Of a DNA stretch of 64,000 nucleotides, positions 1 through 8,611 are shown piece by piece; the first letter of the stretch is position 1; each line of letters begins with the position of its first letter. The translations under genes were made by a program, and so were the position numbers. The notes under the pieces were generated by a model. The model was not told where the DNA came from, made no database searches, and was given only the letters and a program-made list of their open reading frames with translations. The DNA is from an uncultured Prevotella sp. Lineage in GTDB: Bacteria > Bacteroidota > Bacteroidia > Bacteroidales > Bacteroidaceae. The stretch covers positions 48,249 to 112,248 of the forward strand of contig CAKPZJ010000006.1 in the NCBI GenBank assembly GCA_934204655.1, in the 5' to 3' direction.

Positions 1-2
1 TC

Positions 3-134
3 TTCCTGCTGTGGGACATACAGCCTGTGCACAGTACGCTGAAGAAGATGCCTGCCTGGAACTACCTGGGACGCAGGGCCAAGCGCTTTCTGCGTAGGCA
101 ACAGGCCGACACCAGGACAGCAGTCAAAAAATAA
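3..134 (+). CDS. C-terminal end of an unidentified protein (partial)
   Basis: An open frame enters from the left edge and ends at a TAA at 132-134, giving 43 residues that start FLLWDIQPVHST and finish with a strongly basic tail (GRRAKRFLRR ... VKK). Only the end is visible and I do not recognise the family. The basic amphipathic end could be a cytoplasmic tail after a membrane segment, but nothing here proves it. A strong hairpin begins 43 bases after the stop, which fits the end of a transcription unit. Confidence 0.5.
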   Translation, partial: FLLWDIQPVHSTLKKMPAWNYLGRRAKRFLRRQQADTRTAVKK

Positions 135-169
135 TTAGCCCAAGAGGCTACGCGTATTCAGAAAAAGTG

Positions 170-177
170 TATCTTTG
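170..177 (+). promoter_or_regulatory. Bacteroidota -7 box for the CDF exporter gene
   Basis: TATCTTTG followed by CAAAA matches the TAnnTTTG form. A start about 7 bases downstream (near 184) would give a leader of about 46 bases. I see no clear TTTG box at -33. Confidence 0.45.
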
Positions 178-217
178 CAAAATGCCTACGAGCTCCTGGT
201 AGTCGTAGGCGTTTTGC
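177..217 (+). terminator. 15-bp hairpin after the first gene / at the 5' end of the CDF leader
   Basis: Arms 177-191 and 203-217 pair over 15 positions with a single T-G wobble around an 11-base loop. It may terminate the upstream gene. Because the -7 box ends at 177, the same hairpin (from 184) would also form the very 5' end of the CDF mRNA. Confidence 0.5.
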
Positions 218-229
218 ATATATACAAAG

Positions 230-1168
230 ATGGACAAGGACATTAACAAAGTTGCTGACACACAGCGCGAGCGGGCCATTAACCGCGTAACGCTCAAGGG
301 CGGCGCCATCAATGTGGCGCTGCTGGTATTCAAGTTTGTCGCCGGCATCGTGGGTGGTTCGGCCGCCATGATAGCCGACGCTGTACACTCGCTGTCAGAC
401 TTTCTGACCGATGTAGTGGTCATCCTATTCGTACACCTGAGCAACAAGCCCGAGGACTGCGACCACAACTACGGACACGGAAAGTATGAAACATTAGCCA
501 CAGCGCTTATCGGCATAGCCCTACTCTTTGTCGGGGCCATGCTATTCTATGACGGTATGGTGAAGATAGTACACGCCATACATGGAGAGGTACTCGACCA
601 ACCTGGGTGGATAGCCTTAGTGGCCGCCTTAGTAAGTATAGCCCTCAAGGAGTGGGCCTACCAGTTTACGGCCAGGGCTGGCCGACGCTACAACTCGCCC
701 GCGGTGACGGCCAATGCCTGGCACCACCGCTCCGATGCTTTCTCCAGTATAGGCACAGCCGTGGGCATAGGCGGTGCCATCATCTTGGGCAACCGCTGGG
801 CCGTACTGGATCCCATAGCAGCCGTGGTGGTGAGCCTGTTTATCGTACGCACGGCATACCAGCTCATCGCGGGGGCCACCGACGAACTCTTGGAGAAGAG
901 CCTGCCGGCCGATATAGAGCAGGAGATAACTGCCATCGCCGAGAGCGAGCCCTCGGTGAGCGGCATACACCACCTGCGTACCCGCCGCATAGGCAGCCAG
1001 ATGTCTATCGAGATGCACCTGCGCATGCCAGGCGACATTACGCTCTACGAGGCTCATCAGCATGCCACCCATATAGAGCAGCGGCTGCGCCAGCGATTTG
1101 GTTCGCATACCTATATCAGCCTGCACCCCGAGCCACTCAAGGTAAACGGAGTGTACCAACAACCATAG
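230..1168 (+). CDS. Cation diffusion facilitator (CDF) family metal exporter
   Basis: A 312-residue inner-membrane transporter of the CDF/ZNT family, which exports Zn2+, Fe2+, Mn2+ or similar divalent ions in exchange for protons. The family's metal-site motifs are visible: ADAVHSLSDFLTD in the second helix and WHHRSDAFSS in the fifth. They are followed by a cytoplasmic C-terminal domain (about residues 205-300, with HHLRTRRIGSQMSIEMHLRMP) of the type that dimerises and senses metal. A loop motif DHNYGHGKYE after helix 2 is typical of the family. Length and helix spacing are complete. It stands alone, transcribed towards the GH3 gene, and the two are separated by a strong shared hairpin. Metal specificity cannot be read from the sequence. 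Confidence 0.93.
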   Translation: MDKDINKVADTQRERAINRVTLKGGAINVALLVFKFVAGIVGGSAAMIADAVHSLSDFLTDVVVILFVHLSNKPEDCDHNYGHGKYETLATALIGIALLFVGAMLFYDGMVKIVHAIHGEVLDQPGWIALVAALVSIALKEWAYQFTARAGRRYNSPAVTANAWHHRSDAFSSIGTAVGIGGAIILGNRWAVLDPIAAVVVSLFIVRTAYQLIAGATDELLEKSLPADIEQEITAIAESEPSVSGIHHLRTRRIGSQMSIEMHLRMPGDITLYEAHQHATHIEQRLRQRFGSHTYISLHPEPLKVNGVYQQP

Positions 1169-1188
1169 CCTATACGCGTGCCCTAACG

Positions 1189-1237
1189 ACAAGAGCGGGG
1201 AGACTGACCATCGATGGTCTTGTCTCCCCGCTCTTGT
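1189..1237. terminator. Bidirectional terminator between convergent genes
   Basis: A perfect 16-bp stem (1189-1204 with 1222-1237) around a loop that itself contains the palindrome GACCATCGATGGTC. It lies between the ends of the rightward CDF gene and the leftward GH3 gene. Confidence 0.75.
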
Positions 1238-1291
1238 TATAGACGGTTATTTATTAGGTCGTAGCCTCTCGGGCCTACGCAGCAGCCGTCG

Positions 1292-3583
1292 CTACCTGAG
1301 CGCGGCCGACACCCGTCCCAATATCATACGCGACGATATGCGGACCTGTACCGTCTGACGCACGTCGCGTGCGTTAGAGGCCACCTCTAAGGGGTAATCG
1401 CCGGCATCCAGCACCCAGGCATTTTCCTGCTCATCGAAGTAGGCCATGTCGCGCAGCGCAAAGGTTACTTCCAGTGTCTGGCTCTCGCCGGGCTGGAGTA
1501 GCCGCGTCTTGCCAAAAGCTATCAGCTGGTGGCGCAGCGAGGGCACGGGGGCATATACCTGTACTACCTCCTTACCGGCATACTGGCCACTGTTAGTTAT
1601 CTTGACCTTCAGACTGAAGTTACCACCATCCTGCATACGGCAAGTGGCATCGGCATAGTCAAAGTGGGTATAGCTCTGCCCATAACCAAAAGGATAAGCC
1701 ACGGGGCGGTTAAAGGTGTCAAAGTAGCGGTAGCCCACATACATACCCTCAAGGTAGTCTACATAGTGGACGTTCTTGATAGCCGGATTGCGGGGTATCT
1801 TGGGATAGTTACCGATGGCCTTAGGGCCGTGGTAGTCATAGGGGAAGTTGTCATGAGTACTGCAGTCCTCGTAGCGCACGGGGAAGGTCATAGTGAGTTT
1901 GCCCGACGGACATACGCGACCGGCCAGCACACGGCACACGGCATCGCCGGCCTCCTGACCGGGCAACCACGAGAGCACCACGGCATCGGCCAGCTGTCGC
2001 CAGGAGTCTACCTCGACCACGCCCGACACATTGAGCACCACTACGACACGCTTGCCCACGGCATGGAAGGCTCGGGCCACACGGCTTATCAGTCCGCGCT
2101 CCACCTCAGACAGACTGAACTCGGTGGCGGCCAGTCGGTCGGCACCCTCGCCACAACTGCGGCCGATGGTGATGATAGCCGCGTCGTCGGCCTGAGCACT
2201 CTGGCTGATAACGACAGAGTCGATGGCCACCTCGGGGATGGCTGCATAACCTAAGGGGTCGTAAGCACGACTCTTGATGGTGGCGCTGATAATCTGGCGA
2301 TAGTGGCGCGACAGGTCGGGATTGGCCTGGATGCCCACATGGTCAAAGCCCTCGACCAGGTTGACGGTATGGGGCGTCTTGACATTGCCCGAGCCAGTGC
2401 CCACGGATATAAAGTTGTACGACGAGATGCCGAACATGCCCACCCGCTTAACCTGGGCGGTGAGAGGCAGGGTCTGGGCGCGGTTCTCGAGCAGCACGAT
2501 GCCCTCCTCGGCAGCCTCGAGCGACTTGGCGGCATGGGCCTTGAGGTCGGGGTTCTCGCTATAGGCATAGCGAGCAAACCGCGGTGAGTGTACTACAAAC
2601 TGCAGCATGCGCCGCACACAGCTGTCGAGAGCCGCCTGCGACAGCGAGCCGTCCTTGATGGCACTGCGTATCTCGCGGCGTTGCTGCTCTGAGCCTGGTG
2701 CTAACAGATCGTTGCCGGCCCATATCTCGCGGCCCGACTGGCGCCAGCCCGGGGCGGCCCAGTCGCTCACGACAAAACCGTCGAAACCCATGTCGCCACG
2801 CAGGATGGTGGTGAGCAGGTCGCGGCTCTCCATACACTGCTGTCCGTTAATCATGTTGTAGGCGCTCATGACCGACCACGGGTGCGATTCGCGTACTGCT
2901 ATCTCGAACCCGCGCAAGTAGAGCTCGCGCAGGGGACGCTGCGCAATGCGTACATCGACGTCCTTGCGGTTGGTCTCCTGGTTATTCACGGCGAAATGCT
3001 TGAGAGTGGCACCCACGTGCTGGCTCTGGATACCGTTGACATAAGCGGCAGCCATCTTGCCAGTAAGGAGGGGATCCTCGGAGAAGTACTCAAAGTTGCG
3101 GCCGCCCAATGGGTCGCGGTGCAGGTTCATGCCAGGGCCGAAGATGAGGTCGAGGCCGTACTCGTGAGCCTCGTTGCCGATGGCCGAGCCCACCTCGCGG
3201 ATGAGCTGGGTGTTCCACGATGAGGCCAAGGCCGTACCAATGGGGAAACCAGTGTGGTAGTAGCGGCGCGACTGGCCCTCGCGCATGGTGTCGATGCGCA
3301 GGCCGGCGGGGCCGTCGGTAAGCACCGTGGGGGTGATGCCTAACCGGGGTATGGGCACGGTGGTGCCGGCAGCGCCGGGCACCAACTTCTTGGTATTGCC
3401 ATAGCCGGTGAAGGTCTCGTTGCCGGCCCCCACCACCATGTCTATCTTCTCACGCAGGGTCATGTGGCCCAGCACCGTGTCGATATTGTCGGCACTGAGC
3501 TGAGGGGCACGGCCACACGCAGCCACCATGAGCGACAGGGCCAGGGTGCTGGCCCCAAGGGCTATAGTCGATAGTCTGTTCAT
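1292..3583 (-). CDS. Glycoside hydrolase family 3 lipoprotein (beta-glucosidase-like)
   Basis: A 763-residue GH3 enzyme, probably releasing terminal beta-linked sugars from oligosaccharides in the periplasm or at the surface. The signal peptide ends in a lipobox with Cys23 (VAAC), so it should be lipid anchored. The TIM-barrel domain carries TDGPAGLR, KHFAVNNQE (about 195-203) and the nucleophile motif GFVVSDWAAPG, with Asp274 as the likely nucleophile. The alpha/beta sandwich and a C-terminal fibronectin-like domain (AYPFGYGQSYTHFDY onward) complete the usual GH3 layout. Its ATG overlaps the stop of the upstream GH28 gene by four bases (ATGA), so it should be translationally coupled to it. 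It is the last gene of a GH28-GH28-GH3 operon. The exact sugar is not determinable; with two GH28 partners a pectin side-chain sugar is plausible. Confidence 0.93.
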   Translation of the reverse strand: MNRLSTIALGASTLALSLMVAACGRAPQLSADNIDTVLGHMTLREKIDMVVGAGNETFTGYGNTKKLVPGAAGTTVPIPRLGITPTVLTDGPAGLRIDTMREGQSRRYYHTGFPIGTALASSWNTQLIREVGSAIGNEAHEYGLDLIFGPGMNLHRDPLGGRNFEYFSEDPLLTGKMAAAYVNGIQSQHVGATLKHFAVNNQETNRKDVDVRIAQRPLRELYLRGFEIAVRESHPWSVMSAYNMINGQQCMESRDLLTTILRGDMGFDGFVVSDWAAPGWRQSGREIWAGNDLLAPGSEQQRREIRSAIKDGSLSQAALDSCVRRMLQFVVHSPRFARYAYSENPDLKAHAAKSLEAAEEGIVLLENRAQTLPLTAQVKRVGMFGISSYNFISVGTGSGNVKTPHTVNLVEGFDHVGIQANPDLSRHYRQIISATIKSRAYDPLGYAAIPEVAIDSVVISQSAQADDAAIITIGRSCGEGADRLAATEFSLSEVERGLISRVARAFHAVGKRVVVVLNVSGVVEVDSWRQLADAVVLSWLPGQEAGDAVCRVLAGRVCPSGKLTMTFPVRYEDCSTHDNFPYDYHGPKAIGNYPKIPRNPAIKNVHYVDYLEGMYVGYRYFDTFNRPVAYPFGYGQSYTHFDYADATCRMQDGGNFSLKVKITNSGQYAGKEVVQVYAPVPSLRHQLIAFGKTRLLQPGESQTLEVTFALRDMAYFDEQENAWVLDAGDYPLEVASNARDVRQTVQVRISSRMILGRVSAALR

Positions 3584-5091
3584 TGCTTAGCTGAGTCGTA
3601 TATCTGGTTGTCCTTCTTGCCGAAGGGGTAGCTGACATTATCAAACTTAACGTTGCTGGCGTCATCGAGAACGAAAGCGGGGCGGAAGTCGTCGTTACGC
3701 AGAAGTAAGTTGACATTACGGAAGGTGATGCCGTCGGCGTGGCGGACGTAGAAACCATAGCAAGGAAGCTCGCCAAACATGTCAAACTCGGGATAGCGGT
3801 CAGCTTGCTCGGGTATCTTGCTAAGTTCCCACATGGGGATGTAGCGCAGTCCCTTGTCGGCACCACCGGGGTAGATGAGGGTGACGTTCTCGATGGTCAC
3901 GTTGCGCACTTTGGTACCGGGGATGCCTACGATGCTCGACGGCATGGGGTTGCGCATGGTGTTGGTGATGGGGCCACGCAACTTGTAGCCCACATCGGGA
4001 CGCTCAAAGGGTACCTCGCATACCATGTTGCGGATGGTAACGCCGTCGATGACGGCTGCCCGGCGGTCGGCATGGCGCTGGCCCAGACGGATGAAGATGG
4101 GGTTACCCGTGTTGAGGGCCTGGATGTTCTCGATGAGTACATTGCGCACGATGGCACCGTCGACGGCCTCGATGGCCACAGCCGAGCGGAAGGTATTACT
4201 CACCTTGATGTCGCGGATAGTAATGTTCTGAAAGCCGCCGGCCGAGTTGGTGCCAAACTTGATGGCCGAGGCCGAGCTCTCTACCGAGCAGTTGTACACC
4301 TGGATGTCATCGTTGGTATCTTCGAGTTTGTCAGACTTGAGGCAGATGCCGTCGTCGGCAGCATCGACATGGCTGTCGCGGATGACAACATGGTGGCAGT
4401 CTACGATGTCGATACCATCGTTGTTCCAATAAGCACGGTTGTGTACGTCAACCTGTTCTATCTTGAGGTTCTTGCAGCGGAAGAAGACCAGGCCCCAGCA
4501 AGCAGCGTTACGCAGACGGAGGCCCGACACCTCGATGCCGTCGCAGCCGTTAATGGTGAACAGATTAGGACGCATGGCCTCACGGGGACGGTTCAGGCGG
4601 TCAAAGTAGTTGGGGTCCTTACGCACGCCAGCCTTGTGCAGGCTGTCGATGGCTAACGACACCTCGCAACCGCGGGCATCGATGGTGCCCTGGCCGGTGA
4701 GCTTGATGTTAGTAGCCTGGTAAGCCTCGATGAGAGCCAGACTGAGGTAGTTGAATTTAGCAGGGTTAGAGCGGTCGGTGCCCTGCTGGGTAACGTCGAT
4801 ATAGTCCAGGGGGTTCAGGCTGCCTAAGAGGGTGGCGCCCTGCTCCAGGTGGAGCTCTGTATTGGACTTCATCTCGATGGTGCCCGTAACATACTGGCCG
4901 GGCTGTATTATCAGGGTTCCTCCGCCGCGGCGCGACAGGTCGTCGATGGCCCGCTGGATAGCGGCGGTGTTTACGGTCTTGCCGTCGGGCACCAGCTTGA
5001 TGGCCGACGAGGTGATGGTCTTGGCAGCCTGGGCCACAGAACCCATGGCTAACAGGGCCACCATGATAAACAGTTTATTATTAATCTTCAT
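3580..5091 (-). CDS. Glycoside hydrolase family 28 (polygalacturonase/rhamnogalacturonase-like)
   Basis: A 503-residue secreted protein with a signal peptide ending near AQA and a right-handed parallel beta-helix of the GH28 type. The family's catalytic aspartates sit in WNNDGID (Asp225) and DAADDGICLKSD (Asp246/247). The next strand reads SSASAIKFGTNS in place of the classical GHG motif, a pattern I associate with Bacteroidota GH28 enzymes acting on rhamnogalacturonan or galacturonan ends. It lies 29 bases downstream of a paralogous GH28 gene and overlaps the GH3 gene by four bases. Hydrolysis of alpha-galacturonosyl links in pectin is the family role; exo- versus endo-action is not clear from sequence. 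Confidence 0.92.
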   Translation of the reverse strand: MKINNKLFIMVALLAMGSVAQAAKTITSSAIKLVPDGKTVNTAAIQRAIDDLSRRGGGTLIIQPGQYVTGTIEMKSNTELHLEQGATLLGSLNPLDYIDVTQQGTDRSNPAKFNYLSLALIEAYQATNIKLTGQGTIDARGCEVSLAIDSLHKAGVRKDPNYFDRLNRPREAMRPNLFTINGCDGIEVSGLRLRNAACWGLVFFRCKNLKIEQVDVHNRAYWNNDGIDIVDCHHVVIRDSHVDAADDGICLKSDKLEDTNDDIQVYNCSVESSASAIKFGTNSAGGFQNITIRDIKVSNTFRSAVAIEAVDGAIVRNVLIENIQALNTGNPIFIRLGQRHADRRAAVIDGVTIRNMVCEVPFERPDVGYKLRGPITNTMRNPMPSSIVGIPGTKVRNVTIENVTLIYPGGADKGLRYIPMWELSKIPEQADRYPEFDMFGELPCYGFYVRHADGITFRNVNLLLRNDDFRPAFVLDDASNVKFDNVSYPFGKKDNQIYDSAKQ

Positions 5092-5120
5092 AATGTATTT
5101 ATTGATTACGATTTATCCAG

Positions 5121-6605
5121 TTACTCGCCATGCTGGCACTTGCCGCAATGCTTCTTGGCGGGCAGCACGATGTCTAAGTTCTCGGTCTTGTAGCCGCGCA
5201 CGTCGTCCTGGACGATGGCGGGACGGAAATCGCGGGCGCGCAGGGTGAGCTGCACGTTGCGCAGGGTGAGGCCGTCGACATGGCGCAGGAAGAAGCCCCA
5301 GGCAGGCAGCTCGCCGAACATGGTAAACTCGGGGTAGCGGTTCTCGTTCTCGGGAACCTCATCGAGCTTGACGTAGGCCATGCCTTTGTCGCCGCGGCCA
5401 GGAGCGCTGATCTTGATATTCTCCAAGAGAACGTTCTGGACGGCGTGGCCGGGATAGCCGGTGATGCTCGAGGGGAAGGGGTTGTGGAAGTAGCTCACCG
5501 AGGGACCGCGCAGGTCGTACTCGGTGTCAGGACGGCCCAGCGCGAGCTGGATGTCCATGTTGCGGAGCACGATGTTACGGATGTAGCCCTGGTCGTTGTT
5601 GGCGCGGTTGCCCAACTTAACGAAGATGGCGTTACCCGTATTGGTGGCCTGGAGGCCGTCGACCACGATATTCTCTATCTTGGAACCATCGACGCTCTCT
5701 ATGGCGATACACGAGCGGTAGGTATCTACCACCTTGATGTTAGTAATGGTGATGTCACGGAAGTTGCCCCACGTGGCGGTACCAAACTTGACGGCCGAGG
5801 CCGAGCTGCGTATCTCGCAGCTGTCGATGCGCAGGTTGTGGCTATCGCCCTTCTTGTGGTAGCTCTTCAGACAGATGCCGTCGTCGGCCGAGTTGATACG
5901 GCAGTTGGTGATAGACGAGTTGAAACAGTCGGTCATGTCTATGCCGTCGTTGTTCCAGTAGGCGCGGTTATAGATATCCAGATGGTGCAGCTTCATGTTG
6001 GAGCAGAGGTCGAACGACAGCCCCCAGCAGGCACTGTTGCGCAGGTGCAGGCCGCTAATCTCTACGCCATCGCACTCAGAGAAGAAAAAGAGCTTAGGAC
6101 GCATTATCTCGCTTGGGCGGCGCAGACGGGTACTGTAGTTGGGGTCTTTCTTGACGCCACACTTTACCAGCGAGTCGATGGTGAGCGCCAGCTCCTGGCC
6201 CTGCCCGTTGATGACGCCCTCGCCCGTGAGCTTGATATTCTTGGCTCCCTGGGCCAGAATGAGACCATACTTAGAGTTATCCTTGCGCACCACGTCGCCA
6301 TCGCCCATCACCTGGAGCTGATAGTAGTCGTCGGGATTGGTACTGCCCAACAGTACGGCGCCCCGCTCCAACCGGAGCTCTACCCCGCTCTTCATCTGGA
6401 TGGCACCGGTAAGATACACACCCTTGCTGATAACTAACTGGCCACCACCCTTCTTAGACAGGCGGTCGATGGCACCCTGGATAGCCGTAGTGTTAAGCGT
6501 CTTGCCGTCGGCAACGAGCTTGATAGACGCCGAAGTAATCACCTTCGCGGCACTGAGGCTCAGCGAAAGTGTAGCTAATAGCAATGTAAATACAGTCTTC
6601 TTCAT
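5121..6605 (-). CDS. Glycoside hydrolase family 28, paralogue of the next gene
   Basis: A 494-residue secreted GH28 enzyme, first gene of the GH28-GH28-GH3 operon. It has the same catalytic layout as its neighbour: WNNDGIDMTD, NSADDGICLKSY and SSASAVKFGTATWG. I placed the start at the ATG at 6605 (MKKTVFTLLLATLSLS, a good signal peptide) and not seven codons earlier, because a TAACTTTG promoter box lies at 6614-6621 and transcription should begin only a few bases before 6605. The mRNA would then be almost leaderless. The C-terminus ends with two cysteines and a charged HCGKCQHGE tail. The two GH28 genes probably arose by duplication and may split internal and terminal cutting of the same pectin backbone. 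Confidence 0.9.
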   Translation of the reverse strand: MKKTVFTLLLATLSLSLSAAKVITSASIKLVADGKTLNTTAIQGAIDRLSKKGGGQLVISKGVYLTGAIQMKSGVELRLERGAVLLGSTNPDDYYQLQVMGDGDVVRKDNSKYGLILAQGAKNIKLTGEGVINGQGQELALTIDSLVKCGVKKDPNYSTRLRRPSEIMRPKLFFFSECDGVEISGLHLRNSACWGLSFDLCSNMKLHHLDIYNRAYWNNDGIDMTDCFNSSITNCRINSADDGICLKSYHKKGDSHNLRIDSCEIRSSASAVKFGTATWGNFRDITITNIKVVDTYRSCIAIESVDGSKIENIVVDGLQATNTGNAIFVKLGNRANNDQGYIRNIVLRNMDIQLALGRPDTEYDLRGPSVSYFHNPFPSSITGYPGHAVQNVLLENIKISAPGRGDKGMAYVKLDEVPENENRYPEFTMFGELPAWGFFLRHVDGLTLRNVQLTLRARDFRPAIVQDDVRGYKTENLDIVLPAKKHCGKCQHGE

Positions 6606-6613
6606 GATGGTCA

Positions 6614-6621
6614 CAAAGTTA
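6614..6621 (-). promoter_or_regulatory. -7 box (TAACTTTG) of the GH28-GH28-GH3 operon
   Basis: TAACTTTG with a TTGG about 20 bases upstream. The box lies only 8 bases before the chosen ATG, so the transcript start falls within a few bases of the start codon. Confidence 0.6.
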
Positions 6622-6787
6622 GCCAATATTTTTATTTTAGGCCAACGATTGGGGCACTATTTTCATTGCCAGCCAGCGTTTTATCATTATTTCATGGTTT
6701 TTTGTCAGTAAGCGAGAGTAAAGGTAAAAGAGTAGGAAGCCCCGAAAGGCACTCCAGGGTAATGGGAGAAGCCTTCCCAGCCGCAGA

Positions 6788-6837
6788 GACCGACCTTTTC
6801 AATCCTGGGAGCCACCTTTAGCGTGCTGGGAGCCGTC
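6788..6837 (+). repeat. GACCGACC-family repeat, partial copy
   Basis: It starts GACCGACCTTTTC and contains two copies of CTGGGAGCC, matching elements near 25.0, 32.2, 32.9, 43.0 and 59.8 kb. The second terminal inverted repeat is missing. Confidence 0.6.
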
Positions 6838-6887
6838 GCCTGCAAGAGGTGCGCTGACCCCACGCCCACCCTGCTGGCAGGGGCTTA

Positions 6888-6930
6888 TACAGCAACAGCC
6901 CGGGACGCGGTGTCTCGGGCTGTTGCTGTA
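6888..6930 (-). terminator. Terminator hairpin downstream of tatA
   Basis: Arms around 6888-6905 and 6912-6930 pair over 15 consecutive bases (TACAGCAACAGCCCG with its complement), then by a wobble and three further pairs. It sits 25 bases after the tatA stop. Confidence 0.65.
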
Positions 6931-6954
6931 TATGGGGTGTCCAGAAGCGATAGT

Positions 6955-7158
6955 CTACTGCTTCTCGGTGCCTGCGGTAGTATCTTTCTTGGGCTCGACA
7001 GGCTTGTTTATATCCTCCTCGATACCATTGATACCATCCTTAAATCCCTTTACACCTTTACCTAATCCCTTCATCAGCTCAGGAATCTTCTTGCCACCAA
7101 AGAGCAGCAGGATTACCAGAGCAATAAGCAGGATTTCTTGATATCCAAGTCCAAACAT
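6955..7158 (-). CDS. tatA: TatA/TatE-type twin-arginine translocase subunit
   Basis: A 67-residue protein with one N-terminal membrane helix (about residues 6-21, [21 protein letters not shown]) followed by an amphipathic helix ([16 protein letters not shown]) and a charged tail. This is the standard TatA/B/E architecture, with the FGGKKIPEL hinge. TatA forms the pore component that moves folded proteins across the inner membrane together with TatC. It lies 22 bases after the GH29 gene, so it is probably co-transcribed with it. No tatC is present in the window, so the partner must be elsewhere. Confidence 0.9.
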   Translation of the reverse strand: MFGLGYQEILLIALVILLLFGGKKIPELMKGLGKGVKGFKDGINGIEEDINKPVEPKKDTTAGTEKQ

Positions 7159-7180
7159 AATCTTGATTTGTTTATTGAGT

Positions 7181-8479
7181 TTATTTTAATGTGAGTTCTA
7201 CGATTGTATCTATGCCCTTGGGTACAGCCGGAAGCTCGAGGGTGACGCCCAACTTGTTCTTGGCCACCGCTACAGGCTTCTTGCCGTCGTACATACATGC
7301 CTTTACCACCTTGCGGTCGGTAATGGGGAGGAAGAGGCCACGGTCTTTAGCGTTCATAATGTGGACATAGAGCGTGTTGCCCTTCTGAGTAGTAACGCCC
7401 CAGTCGTGGGGAGCCACGATACCACCACGGGTACCGTAGATAGTCTGGCCATACTTGCCCATCCAGTCGCCGATAGCCTTGAGACGCTCGACTGCCTCGA
7501 CAGGCAGCATGCCGTCGGGACGCGGGCCGATGTTGATGACATAGTTGGCGTTGTTGCCGGCAGCCTTGATGATGTGCTGGATGATATAGGTGGCGCTCTT
7601 GTAATTCTTATCGGTGATGTCGTAGCCCCAAACCTTGTTCATGGTCATCACCGTCTCTAACGGCAGCTGGCCTATGACTGTTCCCTTAGAGTAGCCGGCC
7701 GTGTTCTGTCCGGGCAGGTCTTGCTCGAAGGTCTGCAGATCTTCTCCCGGTTTGGGTGCCTTATGGTGATTGTTGGCCACCAGGCAGCCAGGCTGCAGGC
7801 GGTGGATAAGGCTGTACTGCTCGTCGAGTTTCCAGTCAAAGTTGGGGTTGTTCTTCTGATCCCAGTAACCGTCAAACCAGATGGCACCGATAGGGCCATA
7901 GTTGGTAAGCAGTTCTGTAAGCTGGTGCTTCATAAAAGCCAGGTAGTGGTCGTAGTCGGCCTGGTTGGTGGGCTTGCCCACACCGGTGCCGCTCCATCCC
8001 TGGGGATAGTCGGGGCGCGACCAGTCTACGTGCGAGTAGTAGAGGTTCAGCTTGATGCCATACTTCTGGCAGGCATCGGCCAGCTCCTTGAGTACATCGC
8101 GGTGGAAGGGGGTTCCGTCGACAATGTTATAATTGTTGGCCGTGGTCTTGAACATCGAGAAGCCGTCGTGGTGACGGGTGGTAAAGGTGATGTACTTGGC
8201 CCCAGCGGCCTTGAACGCCTTAACCCACTCCTCGGCATTGAACTTAGACGGATAGAAGCCGTCGGCCAGGTGTGTATATTCCTTGTAATTGATGTTGCGG
8301 GTGCTCATAACCCACTCGCCATTGCCGAGCATGGAGTAGAGGCCCCAGTGGATATAGATTCCGAACTTGTTATCCTGGAACTCCTTGCGCGCCTTGATAA
8401 TCTCGGGCGACGGCGTGTACTGAGCCGAGGCGGTAAGGCATACCACCAGCAGCATAATGAGGGCTGATAATTTCTTCAT
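7181..8479 (-). CDS. Glycoside hydrolase family 29 alpha-L-fucosidase
   Basis: A 432-residue secreted enzyme with signal peptide [20 protein letters not shown]. It has the GH29 catalytic barrel with [21 protein letters not shown] and the nucleophile motif AIWFDGYWD (Asp203 likely). Retaining alpha-L-fucosidases of this family remove terminal fucose from plant or host glycans in the periplasm. The protein consists almost only of the catalytic domain plus a short C-terminal beta-domain. It has its own promoter at 8507-8514 and is followed after 22 bases by tatA. A second, more distant GH29 lies at 10967-12787, so two fucose linkages may be served. Confidence 0.94.
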   Translation of the reverse strand: MKKLSALIMLLVVCLTASAQYTPSPEIIKARKEFQDNKFGIYIHWGLYSMLGNGEWVMSTRNINYKEYTHLADGFYPSKFNAEEWVKAFKAAGAKYITFTTRHHDGFSMFKTTANNYNIVDGTPFHRDVLKELADACQKYGIKLNLYYSHVDWSRPDYPQGWSGTGVGKPTNQADYDHYLAFMKHQLTELLTNYGPIGAIWFDGYWDQKNNPNFDWKLDEQYSLIHRLQPGCLVANNHHKAPKPGEDLQTFEQDLPGQNTAGYSKGTVIGQLPLETVMTMNKVWGYDITDKNYKSATYIIQHIIKAAGNNANYVINIGPRPDGMLPVEAVERLKAIGDWMGKYGQTIYGTRGGIVAPHDWGVTTQKGNTLYVHIMNAKDRGLFLPITDRKVVKACMYDGKKPVAVAKNKLGVTLELPAVPKGIDTIVELTLK

Positions 8480-8506
8480 GACATTATTTATTCCTATTTA
8501 ACAGGA

Positions 8507-8514
8507 CAAAGTTA
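8507..8514 (-). promoter_or_regulatory. -7 box (TAACTTTG) for GH29-tatA
   Basis: TAACTTTG with TTGG about 20 bases upstream. The start near 8500 gives a leader of about 20 bases. Confidence 0.6.
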
Positions 8515-8517
8515 AGA

Positions 8518-8608
8518 CTTTTCACCGACAACGCCAAGAACTTTGGCTACAAATCGCCTGACCGACACGATGATAACATGGGGCGGAGGGGGCGTTGCCG
8601 GTGAAAAG
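8518..8608 (-). other. Inverted repeat spanning the GH3 stop and the GH29 promoter
   Basis: Arms 8518-8535 and 8591-8608 are 18 bases each and complementary except for one T-G wobble position (CTTTTCACCGACAACGCC against its complement), with a 55-base loop. It could fold at the 3' end of the GH3 mRNA. It also covers the -33 region of the next promoter. Confidence 0.5.
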
Positions 8609-8611
8609 GGG

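Larger units (their letters stand above)
6622..6954. other. Intergenic region with repeat fragment and terminator
   Basis: Between the GH28 operon promoter and tatA I see an A-rich stretch with AAAGGTAAAAGAG (about 6719-6735), a fragment of the GACCGACC repeat family (6788-6837) and a strong hairpin (6888-6930). No gene was found. Confidence 0.5.
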
